The position numbers and the translations under genes are program-made. The notes under the pieces are model-generated. The model was not told the origin of the DNA. It saw only the letters and a list, made by a program, of their open reading frames with translations, and did not search any database. A DNA stretch of 64,000 bases from Clavelina lepadiformis (taxonomy: Eukaryota; Chordata; Ascidiacea; Aplousobranchia; Clavelinidae). Below are positions 50,401-63,964 of the stretch, in pieces. Within the stretch, counting starts at the first letter, position 1. Each line of letters opens with the position of its first letter. Location of the stretch: the NCBI RefSeq assembly GCF_947623445.1, contig NC_135245.1, positions 17,925,501 through 17,989,500 on the forward strand. The letters run 5' to 3'.

Positions 50401-53400
50401 CAGTAGAGTCACAAACGTAATTTAGAAATTGAAACTTACGTTTCGCTGGGATAGGTGTAAATATCGAGCAATGCCGCACCCACTAAGAATCCAATACCAG
50501 GTCCGACGATGGACATTGTGATTAGAATGCCTATGAACAAACAGTGGCTTGTGTGATGCAACAATTAAATATTTTGCAACAAAACATTCAACCGCTTACC
50601 GTTGTAAAGAGCTGAATATCGTTGTTTGACATTTTCATCCAAGAATGTAATGGCCAGTGAATATAAAGGGGAAGACCCTACACCGGTAATCAACATCGCA
50701 AAGTAAAAAACAAATCTAGGAAAATGATAAAGTTTTTATAACAACAGGTAAAAGTAAAAGTTAAACGTTTATTCAACGTCGATTCGGCTTTTGAAAGTTA
50801 ATTAAATTGATGTCGTATGTTTTTCAATTTGAGGAAAAATTTGGAAGAATTAAAATTCGCAGATTATGCGACATGATGTAAGACTATAAAGTCTAAGGAA
50901 AACTCTTTAACCATCAGTTTCCTGACCATGACTGACCTGAAGTTCTTCAGCATCGATATCACGCAATTTTCTGTTGCTGAGCTTCCACAAATGTTCGTCA
51001 TTTCTTGAAACGAATACGTTGGGGCGACAAAATGGGGTATAGAAAAAATAATCCCCGATAATCCAATCATAAACAGCCCCCAGCCAACCCATTGGGTCTT
51101 GTGTCTGCGGCCTCCAACGTACGTCACAAAGAGGATAGTCAGGGACCCTCCTATATCGTACATGCTCGCTATCAGGCCAGACTCTGTACTGGTGAGTTTA
51201 AATCTAAAAAAGCAATTAAATAGAATTGTATGGATGTGGTTTTCACAGTTTGCTATTTTTAGTCAAAAATTTTAATTGGAAACGTAAAAGAGAAAAGAAA
51301 AAAATTTTACTGTAAAGCGGCAACTTTCAAATGTATCGAAGTAGCCGGGCGCTATAAGTTTGCCTAAAAGTTATCACTTCTTCACGTAGAATTGTTCGCG
51401 ATGTGTGGAGTGTTCTTAAAAAGTTGTCTGAAGATAATTAAAAAGTAGACTAAATTTCATAGGTTATACTCTACTGCTTGTCTTCATCGACGCTTTGAAA
51501 TATCTCGCTTCTTAGTTTGTTTAACTTTGATCTTTGAAAACTATCAATTATAAAAAAGAATCGGCGGCACGTCATAATAAGCGGCGTGAAACAGACAAAA
51601 CAAACTCGGATGTGACGTGACGATAATGACGTTTTAGACGTTGTGGTTTCATCCGCATCTGGGGTTAATCACCGCGTTACAACGCACATGACCTATAATT
51701 CAATAATTGTTTTTATTTTGAACGTTTTGCTCGAAAAACTTGCAATTAAGCGAACTGAAGTAGCAACTAAGTCAAATCCTCATGCGATAATCCGACTTAT
51801 TCCCATATACGGTTACCGGTGTTTACCCAGTGTTTTAACTCAATGTTAGAAATAAGACTTCCTTCGCGACTTCAAATTTATACGCGATGAGCAATCAACT
51901 GGTTGCTTTTGAATTACTTTGATAAACGCGATAGATACAAAACTGAAAAAAACGTGCAAGCTAGTAGTACCCAAAATCATGAGCTCCTTTATTCCCTTTA
52001 CAGTTAAGATGGTAATCAGTTAATCACCAACCATGCAAAGAGCGGTCTTGCATATAAGGTAGCGGCCTGAAAGGTCTTCGTGACCAGCAATTATATCTAT
52101 ATTAACATTTCAGAAAATAATTCTTTTAAACAACTCCAACCCGACAACGTGAAAACTAGCACGCAACCTAATACAGTATTGCCTTGAAGTGTTTTCGGGG
52201 CTGCAAAATTAAATGTAGGATTGGGCTGGTTTCTATCTCCGCTTTGAAGGGCCTGTAATGCGATTAAGGCTGGTATATACTTGTACATTAGCGACGACCA
52301 TTAAAAATAATTTGTGCTTTCACTTTTCTACAAAATACTTCAACACGAACGTATTTATCTTGTTGACGTTTGCACCATTTTTTTTCAGCAAAACCAAAAA
52401 ATATTTGTTGAAATAAACTTTTTTTGCACAATTGCGCCATATTTCAGACTTATAATTACAACTTTCCTCGACATAATGTAGCCACAACTATGTGTTCAAA
52501 CGTCATTTTTATCTGATCTTATATTTTCCGTCATGAACTGTGCGAAGCGAAAATTACGATGCTAACCGTTATAGCAATAGCACAATAAAGAACATGTTCA
52601 TTACGAACACGAACAATTAAGGACCACAGAAAAAGTGGCAAAACCCAAGCGCTTAAATCATGGAAGTTGGCAATAATATAATTTTGTGCTATACGATGGT
52701 AGATTAGAATAGCTACGTTGATGAACATGCCACGTGGACGAAACATTTAAATATGCCCAGCGTTATAGGACGGAATAGCTATACGTAGTTAGGCCTTTTG
52801 CTAATTGCAGAACCCAGCGCAAAGCTGGGTACTAACTTTCTTACAGATTACTTTTAAAGAGCAATAACTTCGCGAATAATTATTTTCTTCGATACCGGTG
52901 TCGTGTTCTCAATAAACGGAGCATACTTTTTATTACATTGAAAAAGATATGTCACTTTTTAAACCCTTCAATGGAGCATGATACATAGTAAGTTATATTC
53001 ACGTTTATCTACTGTAAAATACAAGCAATGTTACAATATAAACAATTTTACCGTTTTTCAATGGTGCTAATAATCACTGGAGTGTGTCCGTTCACAAGAA
53101 ATCCTTGCACGACTCCTCCGAGACTAAAAAAGAAGAGTGCCCATTTCGTTGTAGCGAAAGTCTGGCACTTTTTGGCGGGAAACCTGTAAAAGAACAGATA
53201 AATAAAAATATTAAGAGGCATTGCCTTCTAATGAGATGATACCGCTTTAATTTTCATTGTGGTAATTGGTGCAGCTTACCGTACAAGTTATTAAGTTAGT
53301 TGTATACTCTTTTTGCAAAAGGAAAACGTACTGATTTTGCATAGATTAATTCTGCGTATTTCTTTAGCTATATTTAATACGATACTAAGTGGTAAATAAT

Positions 53401-55037
53401 CTACGTTAGTGAATCTACGCTTACTACGTCTTAACGTCTCTGAATAATCGTCTTAACAAATTCGCAGCACTGAAGTACTGGGCACATCACTTAACTTCAA
53501 AATTCGCGCTTTTGAGGTTTTTGACCTCTTTCTATGGAAACTTATCCGGCATTAGTGACGCTTTATTTCGTTTTCAGGGCGTCTTTTGATTTTGTTAAGT
53601 CCTATTAAACAAGAATTTGTTGTGTTAAGGATTTAAGTATAAGAAGACTTTGACCTAAAATTCTGCTGTTCGTTAATTTCAATTGTCAACAATGTCAAAT
53701 CTTTCATTAACAACTAGATTTGATATACTTTGAGAATATTTTACGCGCTGTGCTCAAATATCTTTGTTAAATTACAAAATATCAATAACAAATTATTGAT
53801 AACTATTTCAATGTGCTCGGTTGCTTAAATCCTTTAACCAAATCTCCAAGTGGGGCCATCCCTAGCATGCCCGAGCAAAAACGATCCAAACGTATATAGA
53901 ACTTCATTTTAACAAAGGGTTAAAACCTTATTTCGTTGTTGCGCGTAATTAATCAGCCCTCTGATAAAACAAGAACTAAAGAAAGAAATTTAACTATTTA
54001 ACCAGCTAACCAACTAAAGAAATATAACCATTTATCAATAAAACAGAGCAAAACTATGGTAAAAATGCCATAAAACCAATTCCGTAATATCTCAAGCTCT
54101 GTTATAATAAAGGTGACAGAATTTGGCCAAATATAACCACAACATTATGTTCAGGTTGAAAGAATAACCTGTAACTAATACGCAGACAGAAGAAGTAATT
54201 TGATTACATTAGACGTAGATCTAACGTAATCGTAGATCTAGATCTCGTAGATCTTGTACATCAAACGATTTAATTTATTGGTGTATGTGGATTACAATAA
54301 TGTGGATTACTATCAGAGTTTCAATTCCGAAATGGCGAACCATAAACTTCGTCAGTGCTATGATAGACTACATATCACCATGTTTGCAATGAAAGGGCAG
54401 ACAGTACCAGGCTTATAAATTTAATCGCATTTGCTATTGTTACTTCAAGTAATGTTGTAAATAATTTTCGCCGATGGTATCCTATATATTTTCCAAATGT
54501 GTGCTGTTCTTTTAGTTATATAATTGATGATGGTCGTAAATAAGCCACAATAATTTTGATAATTTGTCTGAAGACACAATCTGTGACAATTATTACCTTC
54601 CAATACAAATTAATTGCGACTGGTTTGCTGGGATTTTATTAGCCTCCCAATAACCGACCTAACAACTTGTTAAGTTATGCAATTTCCTTTAAAAAGACAA
54701 CCCATCAAGTTGAACTTGGTTTTTCCGTAATTCTAAACGGCTAATTATGGAACAATTTATACTAGCGTCTTGATGCGTGTCTGATATGCGCCATTTTTTA
54801 CGATTACGTCATAAAGCTTGAAACGGAAAGGAAAATGCAGCCAAAGACACTTTAAACAAAACAACGCAATGTACAAAAGTAGTCAAGATTTTGATGAAGA
54901 ATTCCTCCTTACCTTTCACTTTCCCAACATCCAGCACATCCAACCTCACATCCGCACGTTTCTTCCTTAGGAAGATCGACGTCGATTTGGGATTCCGAGC
55001 TATCAACACTCAAACGAAACTTCTTTGTTAAACTCAT
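47486..55037 (-). CDS. SLCO: Organic anion transporting polypeptide (SLCO/OATP family), copy B
   Basis: Twelve exons read from the start at 55037: 54913-55037, 53052-53183, 50937-51203, 50600-50715, 50440-50530, 50162-50368, 49758-49930, 49398-49559, 49105-49271, 48666-48893, 48368-48538, 47486-47785. Exon lengths equal those of copy A for exons 1-11, and all junctions are GT-AG. The product has 712 residues. The OATP signature WVGAWWMG-type segment (exon 6) and the Kazal-like domain CNADCGCEEG with HPVCGSDRVTY (exon 9) are present. The first exon is the most divergent coding part (RLSVDSSESQIDVD against RLSVGGSESVVNVD in copy A). The C-terminus keeps 24 residues (SSNTFDNHSFVADDAIMPR at the end), which copy A has replaced with a short tail. 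Both transporters look intact, so the pair may have divided expression or substrates. Intron 11 carries an LTR-like repeat missing from copy A. Confidence 0.93.
47875..48321 (+). repeat. LTR-like interspersed repeat, copy 2, in intron 11 of SLCO B
   Basis: About 447 bp and similar along its length to 6257-6733. Termini TGTGAC and GTCACA are perfect inverted ends. It keeps the CRE palindrome TGACGTCA (47946), a TATATATATAC box and the TAACATTCAGTAAGCTTTGC block. It accounts for intron 11 being about 580 bp here and 383 bp in SLCO A, so it probably arrived after the duplication. It lies opposite to the host gene. Solo LTR is my preferred reading, MITE the alternative. Confidence 0.5.
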
Positions 55038-55045
55038 GTCATTTT

Positions 55046-58000
55046 CTGCAGCATTTCACGTTATTTGTTACCTAGCCCTGTAACTATACAATAGAAAAGA
55101 GTATATTTCAAGAACAGTATAAAACATTCGCCATTTCAAAACTTGCAATTTAGAGTCTGAGGCAATTCAGTCATATGAAAACATAATGTGCATAAGCTTA
55201 TCGGCAGCAATTAGCAAGGGTTTAGCTTTAAGCCTGCTGGTATACAGCGACAACATGTTAACCCAAGACGTTATTCAGCAACCAAGTCACGTGAATTATT
55301 ATTGCTTGCCAGCTGGCAATGGCAAAACATTTCGAAACGTGAAAGTTCTTGGAGTACATTTCCTTGTAAAAACCTGCTGTCTGTATCCGCTAAATCGTGA
55401 TTACCCAAGACATTTTTAGACTTGGGTTTACAATGTGTTGAAAAGAAGTCAATCATTTCATTAACAAATCAACGCTTACGAAAAATGAGGCTTTGACAAG
55501 CCAACAAAAAAACAAAGACATACTGTAATATCATCTTTTGTCTCAACAATACGCTATTCGAAGTACTGACGGCACTATGGAATTTATAGTAGGCTATTCA
55601 GTTTGCAGCGGTATGCCACGTTCACAAAATGAATCTCACAAACAGAACGTGTTTATGATTCAACCATAGGCTTCCAAACCTTTTTCTAAATGCCACAATT
55701 CGAAACGTTTTAAACGCGAAATTGCTTTGCTCGCAAAACCTTTTGGGAGGGCATCGACTTAATCGACCACGTACTGTCAACGCTTAGATTTATAGTGCAA
55801 ATACCTACACGCATTTTAGCCTTCCAACTCAACTCAATGACAGCAAAGCGGATTTCTTCAAACGCTTCACCAATTCTAAGTATTTATGGTAAAATAACGT
55901 ACTTCATTGAAGATGCCTACAAATCTAGTGCTACTTCGTTTCCTACACGTGATACGAGCACACAACATTAATTATCGTGTGACGCCATAATCCAAAATGA
56001 AAAACTTCTGTCGCAAAGCCCTAATTTAACTTACGTCATAATCCTAAGAGCTCATACAGCTGTGGCCGTGGTGGACCGATTTTTATGTAAACAAGCCCAG
56101 TGAATGCGGCTTTATCTATCCCTTTTGAATCAAAAAGTAGCATATTGTTAGAGCAGCGGTTCCCAAACTTTTCTAAAAATTTTGCCTGGTGGACCCTTCG
56201 CAGTTATTTTGATATTTCGCGACCCTATAAAAATCAAAGAATGCTATAGGGAAAATGCAAAAACCACACCAATGAAATAAAAAGGAAAAACTATCAAATA
56301 CGGTAAGCGTTTAACGGGATGGGTGCACTTGTTTTGCTGCAATTAACTCATCAATGTTTGGTTTTGGATAGCACAACTCTCATGTCGTGTACCCTCTAAA
56401 ATTGCTTTAAAGCTTTAAAGACTAATTCTCATTGCGGACCCTCTGAAACTGCTTTACGGACCCCAGTTTGGGAACAACTGTGTTAGAAGATCGCCATTCT
56501 AAGGATCAAGGAAGGGACATCTCCAACGCAAATATAAGACTTTATTGCTGTAACAGATTCAAATCTATATCAATGCGCTGTAGCTGTGACTAACTACGAC
56601 ACCTGAACATAAAAAAGCTTATTCCTCGAAATTGTTAAACTGCGATTTGTCTAACTCGCACGTACAGTTTCGGCCATGACTTACTTTCTACACCAGGCTA
56701 GTCTAATATTCTTGCTGAGTTGCAAGTGTGATGACAGATACATTTTGATATCATCTTGATTTTTGGGCATTAATCGTTGGCTGGTAGCAAAGTCCTCACA
56801 AGAAAACAGTGGCAGCAACTTTTCCAAAACGAATAGGTTCGTGTGTGACAAAACACTTGACTGTGCCTGACTTGTGCTTTGATATGGTGGGTAATTGGCT
56901 TCAAGTACCCTTCAACCCTGCGGTTTCAAGTAACGCTCGAAGAATGCCCTGCCCTTCTGAAAACAGTATCTTGTCTCTGTTTTGCCAAAATAAAAATTTT
57001 TGACAGTGCACAGGTGTTGCAAACCTAAACGCTGTTCAAGAACACTAGTCACCGCACAGACCTTTGATGCTACCTGCCTGTATCTACATTCTATCAACCT
57101 ATGATATTGCAGGCTCTTATTCAAAATTTAAAAACCTATTACGATAACTCAAATATCCATGGTAATTAATATTTTATTGAATAACTGAAAAACAGGGATC
57201 GCTTTATCGGTTAACATAAAAAAGAAATAGAAATAACTGCTGTATATAGACACACGATGGTATTACGTGTAGTACGGTAAATCATATTTTAAACGTACAA
57301 AGCTACCTACGCTTTTCTTTATCTGCTGGCTTCCGTAATTCTGTGCTACCTGTTACGCCTACAATTATTTACTATGACAGTGACAAATGGGTATAGGACT
57401 TAGGTTTTCGGTTAAACGCCTCACAACATTATAAAAAAAGGCAAAATAGAAGTTAGCACTGCAAAGTTTAACTTTTAATTAATCAGAAACACGAGCTTGC
57501 ATATAGCTTGAACTTGCTTCGTCAGTTGCACTCTCATTAAAACATCATTGAACAGAAAACGTTTTGTGTAAATGTAGTTTGTAAATTTCGCGAGTAATCA
57601 ATTGTTTTAGCTGACATATAGATTCATTGCACTGCAGCCATGCGCACCTCATTACGACAGTTTTTTGCATTATGACGTTGGGGTTGCGACACACGGCGCT
57701 TTGCAGTAAAGTAAAATTCCCTTAGTCACTGTTGTCCGTGTTTTGCGTAATAAAAAATAGCGTACGTATGCGCAGAAAGAGCACGAGTGGAAAATCAAAA
57801 TGTTAATGTTAAGTTTAAAATATCGCACTACACGATTTAACACACGAGCGCACACATCAACTGCAGTTGGTTTTCCAAAATTGCCGAATAAGTTTACTCG
57901 AATAACTTTCAGCACCATTTGCAGTATAAAGCAACTTAATTTTGTAGAAACCTTTGCTAAAATACGCACAATTGCCACAAAATCTTGAGTAGCGTTACAA

Positions 58001-61000
58001 CGAAACGCACAAGTCGATTTGTAGTTGATACAGGATCGCTTACATACGCTAAACTCGTGTTAATTAAAAAGAAATTAGGGAAATTAGATTCTTTAGTTTA
58101 AACAGGGGAAAAATATCTCGCTATAAACTGTCCCAGCAGAAACAGCGAGTTTGGAAAGAGTACAATGTATGTATCTAATAGCTCTAGACGTAAACTACGG
58201 CCTAAATGCTTTTTGGTCCACTTCAAACATGTAAACACGGTTCCATTATAACCTATCTTGGAAGTATTTTACTACCAACAACTATCAATCATCATATCTG
58301 AGACAGGTTAAGGACGGGACATAATCATTTCGCGACCCATTATGATGTCATTTGTACGTCATTTTCCGCTTTCACGAACCTCAGCAACATGCTGACAAGG
58401 AAGACTCTTTGAGTTACCGTTTACCGTTCTAAAGTTACCAATTTATATCCTTGCTGTGGGTTGGCACTTGGCAGTAACTACCGGTACACAAACCGAAACT
58501 AATCACGCACGTACAGGCAAACTTGTAAATTTTAACCGGTTTTGGATCGTATCTGTGGCTCCTGTGACAATGCTCGATTCTTTTTGCCAGCTTAACGCTC
58601 CACGGAGTACATTGAACACGCTGTATATATCATCATTTACTGAATCCTGGTCGGGTCTTCAGCTTCCCACTTATGTGGCTCAAATGCAAGAATCTATTGA
58701 AGGCGAGACAATTGTTCGATACACACGAATAAGGAAACTGTTGAACACTTCTACATTAGTCGGCTATGCCTTTAGCTCTTGCTAGGTTAATCGTCCATTA
58801 CTAATTAAAGATTTTTCAGCTCTAGTATACAAATGTCAGTTATATGTCAGATTTACCGTACATTGCTACATCAATAAAGTCTATTTAGCGTCATATAGTC
58901 TACTAATAGGCTGCGTAGTTAGCGGCCAAATATAATACTACGCCTTACCATACGCGTTTCCTATACCTACATAGCCTACGCAACCTACGCACAAGAAAAA
59001 AGTTGTTACCAGATTTTATGCATTTGTTAAAACTACTGTACAGTAAATCAGTTGCATAAAACACAAATGCTAGAAATCTTCGTCGAGCAGTTGCTTGAGC
59101 TTATATTGCTGAAATGAAATAAATCTTAAAGAAATATTTACTGATGCTCAAAGTTAAAATAGCTGCATAGCAATAGATCTCGAATATAATCTTACAAAAC
59201 AGAACCCACATATTTAAGCGATTACAACAGGCAATTTCAGAAGAATGCGCTACATAGGCTACGAACGGTTTGCAATTTGCGGCTATGCTGTAATATAACT
59301 CAAGTTATCACACGTTGTGGAGGCATTAAATCATTAGATTCATCATATTGCACGCAATCTCTTTAATCATGTGCAAATTGCGTGTACTGTATTACCAGAA
59401 CCAAACTGCAAATTATAGACGGCGTTTATACACGTAAAATTGTGACATTTGGTATAAATCAGGTGTTACGTCAGGTATTATTTCATACTTTTATACGACA
59501 GCCGCAATCAGCAGAAAAATAACTGAAGGCTGCTCGCGACTGCAGAGCTTTTTTAAGAGGCACTGTAGGAACGTTTCCAATTTGTTACTGAATATAGGCT
59601 AAGCCTCGAAATGACTGGAACTAGTTTCAAATATTTGAAGGAAAGACTGAACACTAGATCTGACTTATCTCTAATATAGTTTTAGATTCTAGAAGTATCC
59701 TACAGTAGGTAGACTAATAAGTAATTGTTAATGACAGGGGGAGAAAACATGTGAAGGACGTTCATAAAAGTGTCAAAAGTGTTGGTCAAAAAACGATCTG
59801 CATTGCCCCGTTTGCCATTACAACACTGATACATGTGCCAAACTGCCAATATAAGTCACTTCTAATTATGACTTCACGAAAGTAACCGCTTTTTAGCACT
59901 CTTACAATGCTACTCGGGGATCCTTTTTATAGAACAATAGCTTGCGGCGGACGTGGTATTGTTACTATGCATAAGAGTTAAGGTAGGCTTTTTAGTACAG
60001 GGTTACCCTAAACCTAATGTTGAGTTACCATATTTGATAATGCTCAATCCCTGACAAATTTACCTCAGTTGCATTGACTAACTTTAAAACATTACCAAAG
60101 TGCATTGCCGCCATTGCTTTGTTGTGAAAGAAGGATAAACACGAAACAATACAAAAACAGCAAAGAAATGTTGCATTGCATTGCACGAATGCAAGTTTTC
60201 TTCTATACAGTAAGATTTATGTAAACGAAAATTAGCACAAAATTTTTACAAAATACGCTCCAAAATAATTACAAGCAATAAACTTATAACAGTTTATGAA
60301 TAATACTCTACTCTCCCTCATACCAATCGTACTTTTCCGAAGATCTAATGTTTTTCAACAAGCTCTTCTTGGACTTCAAAAACATATAAAATTCTCCACA
60401 AGACATGCTTTGTACTGAAGTGTTAAAATTCCTTTCATTCTCTCAATAGTCATCTTATCTCTTTCTTAAACTTCTTAAATCTTATCAAGGTAGCAAACGA
60501 GTTGCAGACAGATTTAAAGCAGACAGTTTTGACGAGCTGAGAATGTTCGCGACCTAAAAATAGTTTGAAAAAAGGTGGCAACCTAGAAAAACTTGGACTA
60601 AAATATAATTTTAAAAAATCCCGAACTTTTAAGTACATTTTAGCATTTCTCCCTGACGCAGATTTGAACTCTAAATTCCCTGACATGTCAGGGAAAATCC
60701 TGACGTATGGCAACCCTAGTATAGTACATAAAACCTGACCATGAGATTTTCTGTAATGAAACCATCGACTAAACCTCTACTCAGTTTACTGGATAATAGC
60801 AAACAATATGTCCGTTAAAAGAATATAAACTGAAAATTAATGGGCAGGAAGTAAAACCGTTGATTTAGATATTCGTGCAGTTGTCGAACATTGGATTTGG
60901 CCGTGCTACTTTTCGTCCTTACAACTCAGTTAACATCTTGCACGTCTTGCCCTCGAGGCTTTGCCACTTTTTTCCCGTTCGTTGACTGTGTGTGGGAATA

Positions 61001-62983
61001 TTTTCGTTCTATCATGCTGTGAAGGTTAGTACAGTCGTTTTTGCGCCTCGCAGTCAATGACAAAAATAAACGGTACGATACAAAATGTGCCTTTTTCGAT
61101 ATTTATTTACCTATATAATGAAAAAGGTCTAAAACACCTTCTACGGGTTTCGTGCTATAAGCGAGACCACGGTTATAGGCCTATAGGGATCATCATCCCA
61201 CCATCCAATGACGTGTTTCTTATCATTGTATCATTGCCGAAGCACCATGCTGCTTTGAAGATAAGCCTCGGCTTATATATTTACTTTTTTGTAATTTTTG
61301 AGGGTTTCTATTCTAGGGCGATTTGCAATTAATTTGAACGTTAGAATTGTTGTTTAAAACTATCCCTTTAATGTAAAAAATATTAACGTAAATCCACGCT
61401 TTTATGGAAATTTAACCTTAGGCTAATATGTTCTTTCAACTTAAAATTGTTTAACACGGGGTTAGCCTACTTTCAGTGATGTACCCCTACTTTCTCATAT
61501 TCGGGTATAATTGATTTATCACGTGTGATGACAAATCAACGTGAGCAAAATTAAACCCTAATTAGAACTGCTTAACTAGTTATGCTGGAATTAACTCTAC
61601 CGAAACTAATTACAGTATGCTGTCAATTTACTGGCACTAATTATGAAATTAATTATGTCGTTTTAGCGATAAAGAACGTCATGTATTTTAAATATCTTCT
61701 ATAGCACTTCCAGTGGCATTGCAGTCTTTTTAATTATACGATAACAATAAAGAAAAATTTGCGGCTTATTTTAATAGTCGGCGAAAACATATTGCCAGCG
61801 ATTGAGCAAAAAAAAATTGACAGGTCTGTTTTGCAATTGATGATACTGGAGCCGATGCACACAACAATCATAAAAATGTCAACAATGCTGTACACGCTTT
61901 GCGTTGATCGATTTTTGATGCCAAGCGCTAAAATGTGTTGCGTTTGCACACACGAATGTCCTGACAACCAATTTTGCGTAAGTTCAACCCAAAACCTTAT
62001 TTTGCAATTGTGTGAAGGAATTTACCATTTTCTTGGAACCCAGATATATGGGTTTCAGTTGGATAGCTTAGCAAAATATTTCTTTTTAACTTTAGGCAGG
62101 GTAGAGGGGTGGTTACAAAGAGCGCCTTGCCTTAGGCATACTCGACACGTATCACGCTTCAATGCACACGTTTGTGACCGAAAGTTTCACAATCTTTTGA
62201 GACTTGAAAGCATGCAGGGTTGCAAGACATGCTTTTAGGTTTAAAATAAACCTTCGGATTCAAATCAGTTGACAACGATTGATGGAGTGAGATTTGATGA
62301 GCATTGTCCTGCCTGTAGCTATTATCTACGTCATGAGCAAAAGCAATTTATCAAATTCTTCCGCACACGTAAGAGTAAAAACAATAGTTAATGTGGCGTA
62401 ACAAGAACGCCTTTGTGTTCTGCATTGTAAACTCAGTTAAATCTGCAATTTTAGGATCACGCTATGAACTGCTTGACATCGGTGTTACGAATTAAAAAGG
62501 AATATTGTGACGTCAACGATATTGTTTTTATGACTCACTGCAGATTGTAACAAACATTCCGAAGTTTTGGCAAGTCCAAGTTTTCCTGATTTGGTTGTAT
62601 TGTATTTGCATAATATGACAATGCTTCGTTTTATAATGTAAGTGAATAGTATTTCGCAGTAAGTATATGGACTGCACATAATACATCAAAATGTGATGTG
62701 ATATCTATTGGATGTTTATCCAATTTTTGCAACAATTTATGAGCTAGGCTTCCGACAGTTGTAAGCCACGTTAAACTCGATGCTGATATGTACCAGTTGG
62801 TAAGACGACAGATAGTTGGATGAAAAATATGACCGATCACAAATGTCAACCCTCTGGTGCCGTCTTGCGGTTCTTCAATGTCCAATCGGCAAGAAAGAGA
62901 CCTTCAAAGCGTTCCTACTACCATCGCCCAGCTGTGGAGGCTGCGCACAGCAAAACTGCACAGTATTTTACAAAACGCTGCAA
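55046..62983. other. Gene-poor stretch between SLCO B and HGH1
   Basis: About 8 kb in which no exon with a recognisable family signature was found. It should include the SLCO B promoter and the HGH1 3' UTR. It holds one hAT-type element (56154-56480). Longer open frames at 57670-57978, 58456-58785 and 61759-62238 show no domain or family resemblance. A short run of GTAGATCT-type repeats lies at 54214-54256 just before it, in SLCO B intron 1. Confidence 0.45.
56154..56480. mobile_element. hAT-type non-autonomous element, 327 bp
   Basis: The ends CAGCGGTTCCCAAACTTTT and CAGTTTGGGAACAACTG are terminal inverted repeats of the CAGxGGTTCCCAAACT type. Inner segments TGGACCCTTCGCAG and TGCGGACCCTCTGAAA recur near the ends. 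Flanks TGTTAGAG (56146-56153) and TGTTAGAA (56481-56488) match at 7 of 8 positions. No coding capacity. Confidence 0.88.
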
Positions 62984-63964
62984 TCATGATGTCTCCGAAA
63001 TTCTCTGGTAGTTTTCTGGTATATCAATGTTCATCAAATTGCCTTCATTTGGTTCTTCAGAAATGAGAATCTGCAAGGATATGAGTATGACACATGTGAT
63101 GATGTGAATTATATCTTCTGAAATTTTTCGCTTGAACAAGGCTTTTACGATATCACCAGACAACATTTTGTTCAGAATAAATTGTAGTGTGACTTATCAC
63201 TCACTACGCTAAACTACAAGTTTTAAATTAGCATGATAAGTTCTATATGTAATTGGACACTAAACGTTCGTGGCAAAAGGAAAAACAGGGAAAGGGTTAA
63301 TGCCCCAGGTATGCGTTATAAACTAATGTTGCCATGACCTGACACGCATTAGTTGTCTGAAATAGCCCCATTTGACTCAAAGTTAGCGTAGCTGTGGCAA
63401 GTAAACAGTCGCGCTTGACATATAAAATAAAGTAATTCTGTGATCTTTGACTACAACGTGTTTTTAACCAGTTTGTGAGGGCTCTGGCAACTGGAAACCA
63501 ACTTAACGCGGCAACTCAAGATGACTTCAGCGAACTTTCTGGATCAAATAGTGTTGACTGGACTCCAGCGACATTACAGAAGGACTCAACTTGAACTGAG
63601 TCAGAAAAAACACTAGTTTTATGGTGAAATGCACTTGTACGTTTTGTATTCTCAATGCACTGGCTTAATCACAGAGTTTATAAATGGTAACCCTGGCTGT
63701 GGTGCGAAAAAGCTAAAGGCCACTGCACACAAAAACATTTAAAAATCTGCAAGATGATTAGATTTTGATAGCTTACATAAAATTATTTTGTCTTATGGTG
63801 AAAACACGTGTCCATAGCAACTTTTTTCGCACCTGAATTAATTTTTCACATTCCTCAGCCACTTCAGAGTTCTGTTCTTTTAATTCCCATTGATGGAGTT
63901 CCCGTATTATGACGTAAGCGTTTTTCGATTTGACAAATTCACGCCCTGATTCATCAGCACAAAG
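62984..63964 (-). CDS. HGH1: HGH1 homologue (DUF384 C-terminal region), last two exons
   Basis: Minus-strand exons 63833-63964 and 62984-63070, joined in phase across a 762-bp GT-AG intron; upstream exons lie beyond the right edge. The encoded 72 residues read GREFVKSKNAYVIIRELHQW, then EECEKLIQ, then ILISEEPNEGNLMNIDIPE, and end ISETS. This matches the end of HGH1/FAM203 proteins: a DUF384 core of the form GR-x-x-x-(K)-x-x-x-Y-x-I-x-RELH-x-WE, then CE-x-LV and an EEP-x-EG tail. Yeast Hgh1 is an armadillo-type cytosolic protein that works with prefoldin and TRiC in folding translation elongation factor 2. Identification rests on this short C-terminal piece, so the symbol is probable, not certain. 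Confidence 0.75.

Larger units (their letters stand above)
47486..55045 (-). repeat. Duplicated block 2, right copy (inverted)
   Basis: Reverse-complement homologue of about 13430-19376. It is longer than the left copy, mainly because introns 1 and 2 are about 0.7-0.9 kb longer here and intron 11 holds an LTR-like repeat. It lies to the right of block 1's right copy, whereas a simple inverted duplication would place it to the left. Confidence 0.9.

Noticed and set aside
58456-58785. 109-codon plus-strand frame
   Set aside because: No recognisable motif or neighbour; not supported as a gene.
60450-60713. Minus-strand frame beginning MPYVRIFPDMSGNLEF
   Set aside because: The sequence looks like the translated end of a repeat (CTAGGGTTGCCATACGTC on the minus strand). 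No matching inverted end was found, so neither a gene nor a defined element is claimed.
61759-62238. 159-codon plus-strand frame, with a 77-codon minus-strand frame opposite
   Set aside because: No domain, no family resemblance, no clear splice or promoter context and low-complexity content; likely chance.
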